64,000 bases of DNA from Pseudomonas fluorescens (GTDB lineage: Bacteria; Pseudomonadota; Gammaproteobacteria; Pseudomonadales; Pseudomonadaceae): NCBI RefSeq assembly GCF_001623525.1, contig NZ_CP015225.1:5158501-5222500 (forward strand). Direction: 5' to 3'. This document shows positions 18,859 through 29,673 of this stretch, one piece after another. The translations under genes were made by a program, and so were the position numbers. Within the stretch, counting starts at the first letter, position 1. Each line of letters starts with the position of its first letter. The notes beneath the pieces are model-generated. The model had not been told where the DNA came from. It did not search any database and was given only the letters and a program-made list of their open reading frames with translations.

Positions 18859-19173
18859 GAACATTTCTTCCCTGAGAAACAGCCGGGGTGTGCGGGTCGG
18901 GCTGGGGCGATCCCACGGACAAGCGTTGGTACGCTGTCGGTTCCTCATAAAAAGAGGAGCTTTTATGCCATCGAATGATAAGAAGGCGGCGGGATTATAA
19001 ACATGGCTCTTAGCTATGTAATGGCTTTTCAATGTCTAAATGCCGTTTTTGTGACATCACCTCCAAAGCATGAAAATCCGATGAAAATCGGCGCCCATGC
19101 CACATCCGCCCTTGAGCCGAAGCCATTGGAAGTGAACAATGTGTTACTTCTTATTACCAACTGAGAGTCATTC
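18859..19173. other. Divergent promoter interval before COG3014 and FTR1 genes
   Basis: 315 bases with no normal gene. It holds an 11-codon frame at 18965-19000 behind a very good AGAGGAGC ribosome site, and a small hairpin CCGAT-GAAA-ATCGG at 19078-19091 that overlaps a tandem ATGAAAATC repeat. The promoters for both flanking genes must lie here, but no consensus pair is clear. Confidence 0.6.
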
Positions 19174-21072
19174 ATGACTGTGCCGTTCCGTTTCCTGGCT
19201 TGGCTTGTACTGCCATTGCTTGCTTTGTGCAGCACTGCGCTGCAGGCCGACCCCCTTGAGAGTGCCCCCCAGGCGCTGCATTTATTGGATTACATCGGGG
19301 CGGATTACCCGGCGACGGTCGAGGCGGGCAAGGTCATCGACGAGGCGGAGTACCGCGAGCAGCTGGAATTTACCCAAGCGCTGGAAGGGTTGGTCGCCGG
19401 GTGGCCGGCCAAGCCAGAAAAGACTGAGCTGGTCCAAGGCATCGGCACCCTGCGCACGGCGATCACCCAGCGCCAGGACGGCGGCGATGTTGCGCGCCTG
19501 GCGCGGCAACTGGGGGCCAAGCTGGCGGTGGCATATGAAGTCAGCCAGGCACCGGTCATCACGCCCGACCCCACCCGCGGCGCGCCGCTGTATGCGCAAA
19601 ATTGCTCGGTGTGCCACGGAGCCAACGGTGCCGGCGACGGTCCTGCCGGTGTCGGCTTGGAACCGCCGCCCGCCAACATGCGGGACGCCCAGCGCCTGGA
19701 TCGCCTGAGTCTCTATGGGATCTACAACACCGTCGGCATGGGCATCGAAGGCACGGATATGCCGGCCTTCGCCGATCAGCTCGACGACCGTCAGCGCTGG
19801 GACCTGGCGACCTACATCGCCAGCTTCAGCGCGGACCCGGCCGCCGCCAAAAGTGAACAGGTCTTCAACCTCGCTGACCTGGCGCGCCAGACCCCGGCCG
19901 AAGTCCTCGCCGCACAAGGCCCGGCAGCGGCGGCGACGTTCCGTGCCCAGCGTGCCCAGCCGCCGCAAGTGCAACGTGGCCCGGCGCAGTTGCTCGACTA
20001 CACGGCGGCCACCCTGGATAAAAGCATCGCGGCGTACCGTGCCGGTGACCACGACCAGGCCTATGACTTGTCGGTAGCGGCTTATCTGGAAGGTTTCGAG
20101 CTGGTGGAAAGCTCGCTGGACAACGTCGATGCCAACGTGCGCAAGGACACCGAAAAGTCCCTGATGGCCTACCGTCAGTCGTTGCAGGACGGTTTGCCGG
20201 TGGAGCAGGCGGTACAGCGTCTGGACGCGGCCAAGGCCAAGTTGAAGGAGTCCGCCGGCCTGCTGGGTGGCGATGGCTTGAGCTGGTCGCTGAGCTATAT
20301 CTCCGGGTTGCTGATCCTGCTGCGTGAAGGATTGGAAGCGATCCTGGTGCTGGCGGCGATCCTGGCGTTCCTGCGCAACACCGGCCAGCAGTCAGCGGTG
20401 CGCAGTGTCAACGTCGGTTGGGGGCTGGCGCTGGTGGCCGGCCTGGCGACCTGGGGCCTGGCGGCGTATGTGATTGACGTCAGCGGTGCCCAGCGTGAGC
20501 TGCTTGAAGGCGCGACGGCGTTGTTCGCCAGTGTGATGGTGCTGTGGCTGGGTGTGTGGATGCATGACCGTCGCCACGCAGCGGCCTGGCAGGACTACAT
20601 CAAGAGCAGCCTGGTGGGCGGCGGGGGGCGGTTTGGTTTTGCGATCCTGGCGTTCTTCTCGGTCTATCGCGAACTGTTCGAAGTGATCCTGTTCTACGAA
20701 ACCCTGTGGTTGCAAGCGGGCCCCGCCGGGCACAACGCGGTGCTGGCCGGCGGCGCGACGGCGCTGGTGTTGTTGGTGGGGTTGGCCTGGGTGATCCTGC
20801 GCGGCTCGGCGAAACTGCCCCTGGCGCTGTTTTTCAGTATCAACGCCGGGTTGTTGTGCGCGCTGTCGGTGGTATTCGCCGGTCACGGCGTGAAGGCGTT
20901 GCAGGAAGCCGGGATCTTCGGCACCCATCCGGTGGCATTCTTCGAATTCGACTGGCTGGGCATTCATGCCGATGCCTATTCGCTGGCCGCTCAAGTGGTG
21001 GCGATCCTGGCGATCATGGTGCTGTATGGGCGCAGTTGGGTGGTGGAGAAGCGTCGGGTCCAGGTTTCCTGA
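19174..21072 (+). CDS. Cytochrome c / FTR1-family iron permease fusion
   Basis: A 632-residue iron importer. A signal peptide (1-25) leads into a periplasmic region holding a c-type haem site C144-x-x-C147-H148 (NCSVCHG) with a Met-rich distal side (MGIEGTDMPAF). From about 370 it becomes an FTR1-type permease with seven helices; the iron-binding motif REGLE is at 384-388 and a second RExxE motif is in SVYRELFEVILFYE (near 490). It probably oxidises or accepts ferrous iron and carries it across the inner membrane. Monocistronic. A partial Fur-like sequence (TGAGAGTCATTC) overlaps its ribosome site. Confidence 0.9.
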   Translation: MTVPFRFLAWLVLPLLALCSTALQADPLESAPQALHLLDYIGADYPATVEAGKVIDEAEYREQLEFTQALEGLVAGWPAKPEKTELVQGIGTLRTAITQRQDGGDVARLARQLGAKLAVAYEVSQAPVITPDPTRGAPLYAQNCSVCHGANGAGDGPAGVGLEPPPANMRDAQRLDRLSLYGIYNTVGMGIEGTDMPAFADQLDDRQRWDLATYIASFSADPAAAKSEQVFNLADLARQTPAEVLAAQGPAAAATFRAQRAQPPQVQRGPAQLLDYTAATLDKSIAAYRAGDHDQAYDLSVAAYLEGFELVESSLDNVDANVRKDTEKSLMAYRQSLQDGLPVEQAVQRLDAAKAKLKESAGLLGGDGLSWSLSYISGLLILLREGLEAILVLAAILAFLRNTGQQSAVRSVNVGWGLALVAGLATWGLAAYVIDVSGAQRELLEGATALFASVMVLWLGVWMHDRRHAAAWQDYIKSSLVGGGGRFGFAILAFFSVYRELFEVILFYETLWLQAGPAGHNAVLAGGATALVLLVGLAWVILRGSAKLPLALFFSINAGLLCALSVVFAGHGVKALQEAGIFGTHPVAFFEFDWLGIHADAYSLAAQVVAILAIMVLYGRSWVVEKRRVQVS

Positions 21073-21092
21073 TAAACATTCGCTGCGCTCAT

Positions 21093-21157
21093 TATCGCGA
21101 GCAAGCTCCCCACAGGATGTAGGCTGTCCTTGTGGGAGCGAGCTTGCTCGCGATGCA
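21093..21157. repeat. REP doublet, family A
   Basis: Inverted copies of the GGGAGCGAGCTTGCTCGCGAT element, the left one shortened (TCGCGAGCAAGCTCCCCAC). It lies between the FTR1 gene and the yaiI-like gene. Confidence 0.83.
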
Positions 21158-21178
21158 TTTTAAAGAGGAGCAACCCCA

Positions 21179-21634
21179 ATGCGCGTATGGATCGACGCCG
21201 ATGCCTGTCCCAAGGCGGCGAAAGAACTGGTGGTCAAGTTCGCCCTGAAGCGCCGGTTCGAGGTGGTGCTGGTGGCCGGTCAGCCGCAGATCAAGCCGGC
21301 CCTGGCTTGTGTGAAGCTGATCGTGGTACCCAGTGGCCCTGATGCGGCGGACGATTACCTGGTGGAGCACGCCGAGCCGGGTGAACTGGTGATCTGCAGC
21401 GACGTGCCCTTGGCCGACCGGTTGGTGAAGAAGGGCGTCGCGGCCCTGGACCCGCGCGGCAAGGAGTTCGATGCGCAAAACATGGGCGAGCGGCTGGCGG
21501 TGCGCAACCTGTTCACTGATCTGCGTGAACAGGGCCACATGGGCGGCGGCCCGGCGGCCTACAGCGAGCGGGACAAGCAGGGGTTTGCCAATGCCCTGGA
21601 TCGGATCCTGACGCGCCTGACCCGATTGCCTTGA
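21179..21634 (+). CDS. YaiI/YqxD family (UPF0178) protein
   Basis: A 151-residue cytosolic protein of the DUF188/UPF0178 family, whose fold resembles PIN-type nucleases; activity is not established. The family signature MRVWIDADACPKAAKE opens the protein with clustered acidic residues, and SDVPLADRLVKKG and DPRGKEFDAQNMGERL follow. A clear AGAGGAG ribosome site lies before the ATG. It stands alone; a short palindrome follows. Confidence 0.9.
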   Translation: MRVWIDADACPKAAKELVVKFALKRRFEVVLVAGQPQIKPALACVKLIVVPSGPDAADDYLVEHAEPGELVICSDVPLADRLVKKGVAALDPRGKEFDAQNMGERLAVRNLFTDLREQGHMGGGPAAYSERDKQGFANALDRILTRLTRLP

Positions 21635-21649
21635 ATCATGCCCAAACCT

Positions 21650-21671
21650 CTGTGGGAGCGAGCTCCCACAG
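21650..21671. repeat. Compressed family A REP palindrome
   Basis: CTGTGGGAGC and GCTCCCACAG are perfect inverted arms separated by only GA. They equal the outer ends of a family A doublet joined directly, as if the middle had been deleted. No T tract follows, so it is a weak terminator at best. Confidence 0.65.
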
Positions 21672-21688
21672 GGTTAGTGGTGGTGGGG

Positions 21689-22357
21689 TCAGGCGTCGTT
21701 CTCGTGCGTCAATTCCAACACCCGATCCACCAGTTTGTTGATGCCGGAAGCCGCTTCGCTGATATTCTGCGCCAGCATGTAGGCCGGGGTGCTGACCAGT
21801 TTGCGCGCTCGGTCTTCAACGATGTCGGTGACGGTGCACGCTTCGTGAGTACCCCCCATTTTGGTCACAGCGGCGGCAGTGTCGACGTCGTTGCCGATGG
21901 TGCAGACCACGCCCGGGCCATAGATTTTCGCCGCCAGGGCCGGGGAGATGCAGATCAGCCCGACCGGTTTGCCGGCCTCGGCAAAGGCCTCGGTCAGCGC
22001 GAGGACCTCTGGCTGGACCGTGCAAGCCGCGCCTTCGACGGCAAAGTTGGAGAGGTTTTTCGCCGAGCCAAAACCACCGGGTACGATCAGGGCGTCGAAA
22101 TCCTCGGCCCTGGCTTCACGCAAGTCCTTCACGTTGCCCCGCGCGATCCGCGCCGATTCCACCAACACGTTGCGGCTCTCGGGCATTTCCTCGCCGGTCA
22201 GGTGATTGATCACATGCAACTGGGCAATGTTGGGGGCGAAGCACTGGACGTGAGCCCCACGCTGATCGAGACGCAGCAAGGTGATCACGCTTTCGTGGAT
22301 CTCGGCGCCGTCATAGACGCCACAGCCGGAAAGGATCACTGCAATTTTTTTGCTCAT
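21689..22357 (-). CDS. elbB: Isoprenoid biosynthesis protein ElbB (ES1/DJ-1 superfamily)
   Basis: A 222-residue cytosolic protein of the PfpI/DJ-1 superfamily. The start MSKKIAVILSGCGVYDGAEIHE, with Cys12 in GCGVYDG, and the region DALIVPGGFGSAKNLSNF are typical of ElbB. E. coli ElbB has glyoxalase activity and was once linked to isoprenoid synthesis; the present role is uncertain. The ATG at 22357 follows a GGAGAA site. It is divergent from the sterol-desaturase family gene. Confidence 0.9.
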   Translation of the reverse strand: MSKKIAVILSGCGVYDGAEIHESVITLLRLDQRGAHVQCFAPNIAQLHVINHLTGEEMPESRNVLVESARIARGNVKDLREARAEDFDALIVPGGFGSAKNLSNFAVEGAACTVQPEVLALTEAFAEAGKPVGLICISPALAAKIYGPGVVCTIGNDVDTAAAVTKMGGTHEACTVTDIVEDRARKLVSTPAYMLAQNISEAASGINKLVDRVLELTHENDA

Positions 22358-22480
22358 GGGCTTTTCTCCAGATTCATGGCGTTAAATGTCTACTAATTTG
22401 TCACTCGTTGCCATAGGGGGATCGGCCAGCTACACCTAATCTGCCGACTATCTCCCTGCCTCGCATGCCCGGGTTGCGTC

Positions 22481-23716
22481 ATGAACTTCATCCTGTATGC
22501 CGTGCCGTTCTTCTTCGTGCTGATCGCCGTCGAGTTGCTGGCCGATCGCTGGCGGGGCGTGAGCCACTACCGTGTGGCCGACGCGATCAACAGCTTGAGC
22601 ACCGGCGTGCTGTCGACCACAACGGGCCTCTTGACCAAAGGCGTGGGGCTGGTGACCTACGCCTTTGCGCTGAAACACCTGGCCGTCATCGAACTGCCTG
22701 CCGACCGGGCCTGGACCTGGGTGTTTGCCTTCGTGCTCTACGACTTCTGTTACTACTGGCTGCACCGCATGGGCCATGAACGCAACATCCTCTGGGCCGC
22801 TCATTCGGTGCACCACCAGAGTGAGGACTACAACCTTTCCACGGCGTTGCGCCAGACCAGTACCGGGTTCCTGTTGAGCTGGATCTTCTACGTCCCGCTC
22901 GCCGTACTGGGTGTGCCACTGGTGGTCTTCGTCAGCGTTGCGGCGTTGAATCTGCTGTACCAGTTTTGGGTCCACACCCAGCACATTCCCAAGCTCGGCT
23001 GGCTGGAGTGGTGCTTCGTGACGCCGTCCAATCATCGTGCCCACCATGCACAGAACCCTCTCTACATGGATCGCAACTACGGCGGGGTGTTCATTATTTG
23101 GGACCGTCTGTTTGGCACCTTCCAGGAAGAAGACGTCAACGAACCGGTGATTTTCGGCGTGACCACGCCGCTGGAGAGCTGGAATCCGTTGTGGGCCAAC
23201 CTGCAGTTTTATGCGCAGCTGTGGGCCGATGCCAGGCGGGCCGGGCGTTGGTGGGACAAGCTGCGGATCTGGTTCATGCCCACCGGTTGGCGTCCGGCGG
23301 ACGTCGCGGCCAGGTACCCGCTGAACAAGTCGGACTTGAGCCAGTTCCGCAAATTCGACGTGCCGTTGGATGTTCGCCAGCAGTGGTACGTGGGGCTGCA
23401 GTTCTGCGCCTACATCGCCTTGGGCAGTTATCTGATGAACCTTGAAGCCAGCCTGCCGGTCGCCGCCCTGATGCTGGGTTGGGGCGCGGTGGCGTTCGGT
23501 CTGTTCGTGTTGGGCGTGGCCCTGGAGAATCGCCCGTGGGCGTTGCGGCTGGAGCTGTTGCGGCTGGCCTCGAACCTGCCGCTGGTATGGCTGGCGCCAC
23601 TGGCCGGGTTGTGGCCGGCCAACCCTGTGGCCTGGGCCGGGCTGCTCAGCTACAGCCTGCTCAGCGGCATCGGGCTATATTGCTGCCGTGCCCGGTTTAC
23701 TCGGTTGGCGTCGTAG
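22481..23716 (+). CDS. Sterol desaturase / fatty acid hydroxylase family membrane protein
   Basis: A 411-residue inner-membrane di-iron oxygenase. The histidine clusters are HRMGH (about 96-100), HSVHH (108-112) and HRAHH (about 185-189), as in the fatty acid hydroxylase superfamily. Several membrane helices surround them, and a C-terminal block of three more helices (about 310-400) extends the usual domain. The substrate, probably a lipid, cannot be told from sequence. Its last 20 bases overlap the convergent DedA gene. Confidence 0.87.
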   Translation: MNFILYAVPFFFVLIAVELLADRWRGVSHYRVADAINSLSTGVLSTTTGLLTKGVGLVTYAFALKHLAVIELPADRAWTWVFAFVLYDFCYYWLHRMGHERNILWAAHSVHHQSEDYNLSTALRQTSTGFLLSWIFYVPLAVLGVPLVVFVSVAALNLLYQFWVHTQHIPKLGWLEWCFVTPSNHRAHHAQNPLYMDRNYGGVFIIWDRLFGTFQEEDVNEPVIFGVTTPLESWNPLWANLQFYAQLWADARRAGRWWDKLRIWFMPTGWRPADVAARYPLNKSDLSQFRKFDVPLDVRQQWYVGLQFCAYIALGSYLMNLEASLPVAALMLGWGAVAFGLFVLGVALENRPWALRLELLRLASNLPLVWLAPLAGLWPANPVAWAGLLSYSLLSGIGLYCCRARFTRLAS

Positions 23717-24320
23717 GTTCGCCGGACCTGGCTTGCTCCAGGCGCTCGGCTTCGAGGACTTTCCTGGCCAGGCGTGCATTCTTGATGCGTCGGCGCAGCC
23801 ACAAGACCAGGCCCAGCACCAGCAGTGCGCCAAGTACCCACAATTCATACTTCTTGATGCTGCCCAGCATGCCTTCGAGCACTGCGCCAAAGTGGTACGC
23901 GGCCGCAGCCAGCGCCGTGGCCCAGATCGCCGCACCGATGCCGTTGAGCAGCAGGTAGCGACCCGGCGGATAGCCTGACAGACCGATCGCCACCGGCATC
24001 ACCGTGCGCAGGCCATAGACGAAACGGAAGCTCAGGACCCAGATGTCCGGATGCCGGCGGATGTGCTCCAGCGCCCGATCCCCCATCAACTGCCAGCGCG
24101 GCTTGCGGGCCAGCAGCTTGCGCCCGTGCTTGCGTCCCAGGAAATACCACAGCTGATCGCCCGCGTAGCTGCCGCAGAACGCCACGACGACCACCAGGTT
24201 GATGTCCATGTAGCCACGGAACGCCAGGAAACCTGCGAGCACGAGGATAGTTTCGCCTTCGAAGAACGTGCCGATAAACAGGGCCAAGTAGCCGAAGTCA
24301 TGCAGAAATTGTTGGAGCAT
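23697..24320 (-). CDS. DedA family membrane protein
   Basis: A 207-residue inner-membrane protein of the DedA/VTT superfamily, some members of which flip undecaprenyl phosphate or other lipids. The N-terminal FFEGETILVLAGFLAFRG and FCGSYAGDQLWYFLGRKHG are family hallmarks, and RFVYGLRTVMPVAIGLSG carries the conserved arginine and proline. A basic, charged C-terminal tail (from 178) ends the protein. It overlaps the desaturase gene end and is divergent from hemB. Confidence 0.9.
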   Translation of the reverse strand: MLQQFLHDFGYLALFIGTFFEGETILVLAGFLAFRGYMDINLVVVVAFCGSYAGDQLWYFLGRKHGRKLLARKPRWQLMGDRALEHIRRHPDIWVLSFRFVYGLRTVMPVAIGLSGYPPGRYLLLNGIGAAIWATALAAAAYHFGAVLEGMLGSIKKYELWVLGALLVLGLVLWLRRRIKNARLARKVLEAERLEQARSGEPTTPTE

Positions 24321-24423
24321 TGTCTGGGTGCTGGCGAAATGAACGCGCAGCCTAACCCTTCAGGCACATTCAGGAAAGTATCGAAATGTGTCTCGACGTG
24401 AACAATTCCTACAATGACAATAA

Positions 24424-25539
<1,116 letters not shown>

Positions 25540-25556
25540 CCTCCCAGGAACTTGCG

Positions 25557-27773
25557 ATGAATACCGAAGGACTCTCCGAAGTTGCCGTAAAAGACGCTCA
25601 ACCCGTGGTCGAGCAGATTGCCGAGACACCGCCGACGCTGGAGCCTGCTGCCCCAGCTGTCGTCGAGCCCGCACCGGCCCCGGCGATTGTGATTCCCAAC
25701 CTGGATGACAGCAGCCTGTACATCCATCGGGAGCTGTCGCAACTGCAGTTCAACATCCGCGTGCTGGAGCAGGCGCTGGACGAGTCCTACCCGCTGCTGG
25801 AGCGGTTGAAGTTCCTGCTGATCTTTTCCAGCAACCTGGATGAGTTTTTCGAAATCCGCGTCGCCGGGCTGAAGAAGCAGATCACCTTCGCCCGTGAACA
25901 GGCCGGTGCCGACGGCCTGCAACCGCACCAGGCCCTGGCGCGCATCAGCGAGCTGGTCCACGGCCATGTGGACCGGCAATACGCGATCCTCAACGATATC
26001 CTGTTGCCGGAGCTGGAAAAGCACCAGGTGCGCTTCATCCGCCGGCGCTACTGGAACACCAAGATCAAGACCTGGGTGCGCCGCTATTTCCGCGACGAGA
26101 TCGCACCGATCATCACGCCGATCGGTCTCGATCCGACGCACCCGTTCCCGCTGCTGGTCAACAAGAGCCTGAACTTCATCGTCGAACTGGAGGGCATCGA
26201 CGCCTTCGGTCGCGATTCCGGCCTGGCGATCATTCCGGCGCCACGTCTGCTGCCGCGGATCATCCGCGTGCCGGAAGACGTCGGTGGCCCTGGCGACAAT
26301 TATGTGTTCCTGTCGTCGATGATCCACGCCCATGCCGACGACTTGTTCCAGGGCATGAAGGTGAAAGGTTGCTACCAGTTCCGCTTGACGCGTAACGCCG
26401 ACCTGTCGGTGGACACCGAGGACGTCGAAGACCTGGCCCGCGCCCTGCGCGGCGAGCTGTTCTCCCGTCGCTACGGTGATGCGGTGCGCCTGGAGGTGGC
26501 CGATACCTGCCCGAAACACCTGTCCGATTACCTGCTCAAGCAGTTCAACCTGCATGAGACCGAGTTGTACCAGGTCAACGGCCCGGTCAACCTGACCCGA
26601 CTGTTCAGCATCACCGGCCTGGACAGCCATCCGGAGCTGCAATATCTGCCGTTCACGCCGCAGATCCCGAAACTGCTGCAAAACAGCGAGAACATTTTCA
26701 GCGTGATCAGCAAGCAGGACATCCTGCTGCTGCACCCGTTCGAGTCGTTCACACCGGTGGTCGACCTGCTGCGCCAGGCCGCCAAGGATCCCCACGTCCT
26801 GGCGGTGCGCCAGACCCTGTACCGCAGCGGCGCCAACTCGGAAATCGTCGATGCCCTGGTGGACGCGGCGCGAAACGGCAAGGAAGTCACGGCAGTGATC
26901 GAGTTGCGCGCGCGCTTCGACGAGGAGTCCAACCTGCAACTGGCCAGCCGCCTGCAGGCGGCGGGTGCGGTGGTGATCTATGGCGTAGTCGGCTTCAAGA
27001 CCCACGCCAAGATGATGCTCATCCTGCGCCGTGAAGCCGGTGAGATCGTGCGCTACGCCCACTTGGGCACCGGCAACTACCACGCTGCCAACGCCCGCCT
27101 GTACACCGACTACAGCCTGCTGACCTCTGACGATGCCTTGTGCGAAGACGTCGGTAAGCTGTTCAGCCAGTTGATCGGCATGGGCAAGACCCTGCGCATG
27201 AAGAAACTGCTGCATGCGCCGTTCACCCTGAAAAAGGGCATGCTCGACATGATCGCCCGGGAAACGCAGTTCGCCTTGGACGGCAAACCGGCCCATATCA
27301 TTGCCAAGTTCAACTCGCTAACCGACCCGAAGATCATTCGTGCGTTGTACAAGGCCAGCCAGTCGGGCGTGCGCATCGACCTGGTGGTGCGTGGCATGTG
27401 CTGCCTGCGGCCGGGCATTGCGGGGGTGTCCCACAACATCCATGTACGCTCGATCATCGGGCGCTTCCTGGAGCATACGCGGGTGTTCTACTTCCTCAAC
27501 GGCGGCGAGGAGCAGATGTTCCTGTCCAGTGCCGACTGGATGGAGCGCAACCTCGACAAACGGGTCGAGACCTGCTTCCCGGTGGAAGGCAAGAAGCTGA
27601 TCCTGCGGGTCAAGAAGGAGCTGGAAAGCTACCTCACCGACAACACCCACAGCTGGAGCCTGCAGTCGGATGGTCGCTACATCCGCAACACCCCGACCGG
27701 CAACCAGAACCCGCGCAGCGCCCAGGCAACGTTGCTGGAGCGCTTGAGCAGCCCGGTGTTGGCGGTTCGTTAA
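25557..27773 (+). CDS. ppk: Polyphosphate kinase 1
   Basis: Makes inorganic polyphosphate from ATP. The 738-residue protein has an unusual Ala/Pro/Glu-rich N-terminal extension (1-50) before the conserved [18 protein letters not shown]. The two phospholipase-D-like domains carry the catalytic histidines H483 (KTHAKMML, autophosphorylated) and H640 ([10 protein letters not shown]). HLGTGNYH and [14 protein letters not shown] are further family motifs. It sits just behind hemB and converges on ppx, which degrades its product, as in P. aeruginosa. Confidence 0.96.
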   Translation: MNTEGLSEVAVKDAQPVVEQIAETPPTLEPAAPAVVEPAPAPAIVIPNLDDSSLYIHRELSQLQFNIRVLEQALDESYPLLERLKFLLIFSSNLDEFFEIRVAGLKKQITFAREQAGADGLQPHQALARISELVHGHVDRQYAILNDILLPELEKHQVRFIRRRYWNTKIKTWVRRYFRDEIAPIITPIGLDPTHPFPLLVNKSLNFIVELEGIDAFGRDSGLAIIPAPRLLPRIIRVPEDVGGPGDNYVFLSSMIHAHADDLFQGMKVKGCYQFRLTRNADLSVDTEDVEDLARALRGELFSRRYGDAVRLEVADTCPKHLSDYLLKQFNLHETELYQVNGPVNLTRLFSITGLDSHPELQYLPFTPQIPKLLQNSENIFSVISKQDILLLHPFESFTPVVDLLRQAAKDPHVLAVRQTLYRSGANSEIVDALVDAARNGKEVTAVIELRARFDEESNLQLASRLQAAGAVVIYGVVGFKTHAKMMLILRREAGEIVRYAHLGTGNYHAANARLYTDYSLLTSDDALCEDVGKLFSQLIGMGKTLRMKKLLHAPFTLKKGMLDMIARETQFALDGKPAHIIAKFNSLTDPKIIRALYKASQSGVRIDLVVRGMCCLRPGIAGVSHNIHVRSIIGRFLEHTRVFYFLNGGEEQMFLSSADWMERNLDKRVETCFPVEGKKLILRVKKELESYLTDNTHSWSLQSDGRYIRNTPTGNQNPRSAQATLLERLSSPVLAVR

Positions 27774-27806
27774 AAAATCGGTGGAGGGGGGCAGGCTCGG
27801 CTTTTT

Positions 27807-27897
27807 GTGGCGAGGGAGCTTGCTCCCGGTGGGGGGCGAAGCCCCCCCAAGACTTGGGGCCGCTTCGCAGCCCAGCGGGAGCAAGCTCCCTCGCCAC
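27807..27897. repeat. REPIN, family B, between ppk and ppx
   Basis: Inverted pair with hairpin 1 GGGAGCTTGCTCCC in both arms. Hairpin 2 of the left arm is GGGGGGC-GAA-GCCCCCC, a fully paired variant. It fills the gap between two converging genes. Confidence 0.88.
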
Positions 27898-27920
27898 AGA
27901 TATCTGTGTTGTGGCGGGGC

Positions 27921-29423
27921 TCAGTGAATGTTCAGCACAATCCCGACCCGGGTGAGCCATTCGGCCTCCTGGGCGAAGTCGGCCTGGGTCAGCTGGTTTT
28001 CTTCCAGCCATCCGTCGGGGAACATCACGTCCAGTTGATCGCCGTCGGCATGCAGGGCGACCTGGGGCATTTCCTGGGTGCCACGGATGTGATGGAACAG
28101 GATCGCGAAGCGCAGCAGCACGCACAGGCGAATCAGCTTGATGCCGTCATCGCCGAACTCGGCAAACTTATCCTTGGGAATATTGCGTCGGTGGCCGCGC
28201 ACCAATAGCGCGAGCATTTGCTGGTCTTCCCGGGAAAACCCCGCCAGGTCCGAATGCTCGATCAGGTAGGCGCCATGCTTGTGGTAGTGATAGTGGGCGA
28301 TGTCCAGGCCCACTTCATGGACCTTGGCGGCCCAGCCCAGCAATTCGCGCCAGACCCCGTCGTTCAAGTCCCAGTCATCGGCCACCTGGTCGAAGGCATG
28401 CAGTGCCTTGCGTTCGACCCGTGCGGCCTGCTCCAGGTCGACGTGATAACGCTCCATGAGCGAGCCCAGGGTGCGCTCGCGCACGTCTTCGTGATGATGA
28501 CGCCCCAGTAGGTCATACAACACGCCTTCGCGCAGGGCGCCTTCACAGTGGTCCATGCGGTGCAGTTCGAGGGCGTCGAAAATCGCCTCGAGGATCGCCA
28601 GACCCGCGGGGAAAATCGCCCGGCGGTCGGGCTTGATGCCTTCGAAGTCGATCTTGTCGGCATCGCCGAGCTTGAACACCCGTCGCTTGAGCCAGGCCAG
28701 GCCCTCGGCATTGACCTCGCCGGTGCCATGCCCGCCGGCCTTGAGGGCCAGGCCAATGGCGCGAATGGTCCCCGAGGAGCCAATGGCTTCATCCCAGGTC
28801 AGGCGGTGCAGGGCGTGTTCGATGCTCATGATCTCCAGGCGCGCCGCTGTATAGGCCTGGGCATAGCGGGCCGGGGTGATCTTGCCGTCGCGGAAATAAC
28901 GCTGGGTGTAGCTCACGCAGCCCATCTGCAGGCTTTCGCGCAGCAGCGGTTCGAAGCGCTGGCCGATGATGAATTCGGTACTGCCGCCACCGATGTCCGC
29001 CACCAGGCGCTTGCCTGGGGTGTCGGCCAAGGTATGGGAAACGCCCAGATAGATCAGGCGGGCTTCTTCACGGCCGGAAATGACTTCTACCGGATGCCCG
29101 AGGATTTCTTCCGCGCGGCGGATGAACTCGCCACGGTTGCGCGCCTCGCGCAGGGCGTTGGTGCCCACGATCCGCACCGCGCCCAGGGGCATACCGTTGA
29201 TCAGTTGGGCAAACCGCTTGAGGCAATCGAGCCCGCGCTGGATGGATTCTTCGCTCAGCTGGCGTTCTTCGTCGATGCCGGCGGCCAGTTGGACCTTTTC
29301 GCCGAGCCGCTCAAGAATGCGGATTTCCCCGTTCTGGGCTTTTGCGACGACCATGTGGAAGCTGTTGGAGCCCAGGTCGATGGCAGCGATCAGGGACAGA
29401 TTCTTGGCTTGGGATGGCGGCAT
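27921..29423 (-). CDS. ppx: Exopolyphosphatase
   Basis: Removes terminal phosphate from polyphosphate, opposing Ppk, and belongs to the Ppx/GppA family (GppA-type activity on pppGpp cannot be excluded). The 500-residue protein has the actin-like phosphate loops [16 protein letters not shown] (near 13) and [14 protein letters not shown] (near 150), and a C-terminal HD-like helical domain with [22 protein letters not shown]. The ATG at 29423 gives [12 protein letters not shown]; the longer frame upstream runs into a REPIN. It converges with ppk. Confidence 0.95.
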   Translation of the reverse strand: MPPSQAKNLSLIAAIDLGSNSFHMVVAKAQNGEIRILERLGEKVQLAAGIDEERQLSEESIQRGLDCLKRFAQLINGMPLGAVRIVGTNALREARNRGEFIRRAEEILGHPVEVISGREEARLIYLGVSHTLADTPGKRLVADIGGGSTEFIIGQRFEPLLRESLQMGCVSYTQRYFRDGKITPARYAQAYTAARLEIMSIEHALHRLTWDEAIGSSGTIRAIGLALKAGGHGTGEVNAEGLAWLKRRVFKLGDADKIDFEGIKPDRRAIFPAGLAILEAIFDALELHRMDHCEGALREGVLYDLLGRHHHEDVRERTLGSLMERYHVDLEQAARVERKALHAFDQVADDWDLNDGVWRELLGWAAKVHEVGLDIAHYHYHKHGAYLIEHSDLAGFSREDQQMLALLVRGHRRNIPKDKFAEFGDDGIKLIRLCVLLRFAILFHHIRGTQEMPQVALHADGDQLDVMFPDGWLEENQLTQADFAQEAEWLTRVGIVLNIH

Positions 29424-29520
29424 GGTCAAAAAGTCTCGGTCGATAACCTCGCCATCCTGCCACGATCGACCGCCTACGCCAACGCACCTGAACCAAACCC
29501 TTGAGCCAGAGCAGTTCCCT

Positions 29521-29651
29521 GTGGCGAGGGAGCTTGCTCCCGCTGGGCTGCGAAGCGGCCCCAAAGCCATTCAACGCGGTCCATCAGGAAAACTCGGTTG
29601 GCCGGTTTTACGACTGCTGCGCCGCCGAGCGGGAGCAAGCTCCCTCGCCAC
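29521..29651. repeat. REPIN, family B
   Basis: Inverted pair between ppx and the amino-acid ABC genes, hairpin 1 GGGAGCTTGCTCCC in both arms. Hairpin 2 of the right arm (CGACTGC/GCCGCCG) is decayed. Confidence 0.85.
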
Positions 29652-29673
29652 AAGAGCTCTTTGGCTGAGAAAA

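Noticed and set aside
23479..23958. 159-codon frame across the desaturase-DedA junction
   Set aside because: It crosses two well-supported convergent genes and has no domain.
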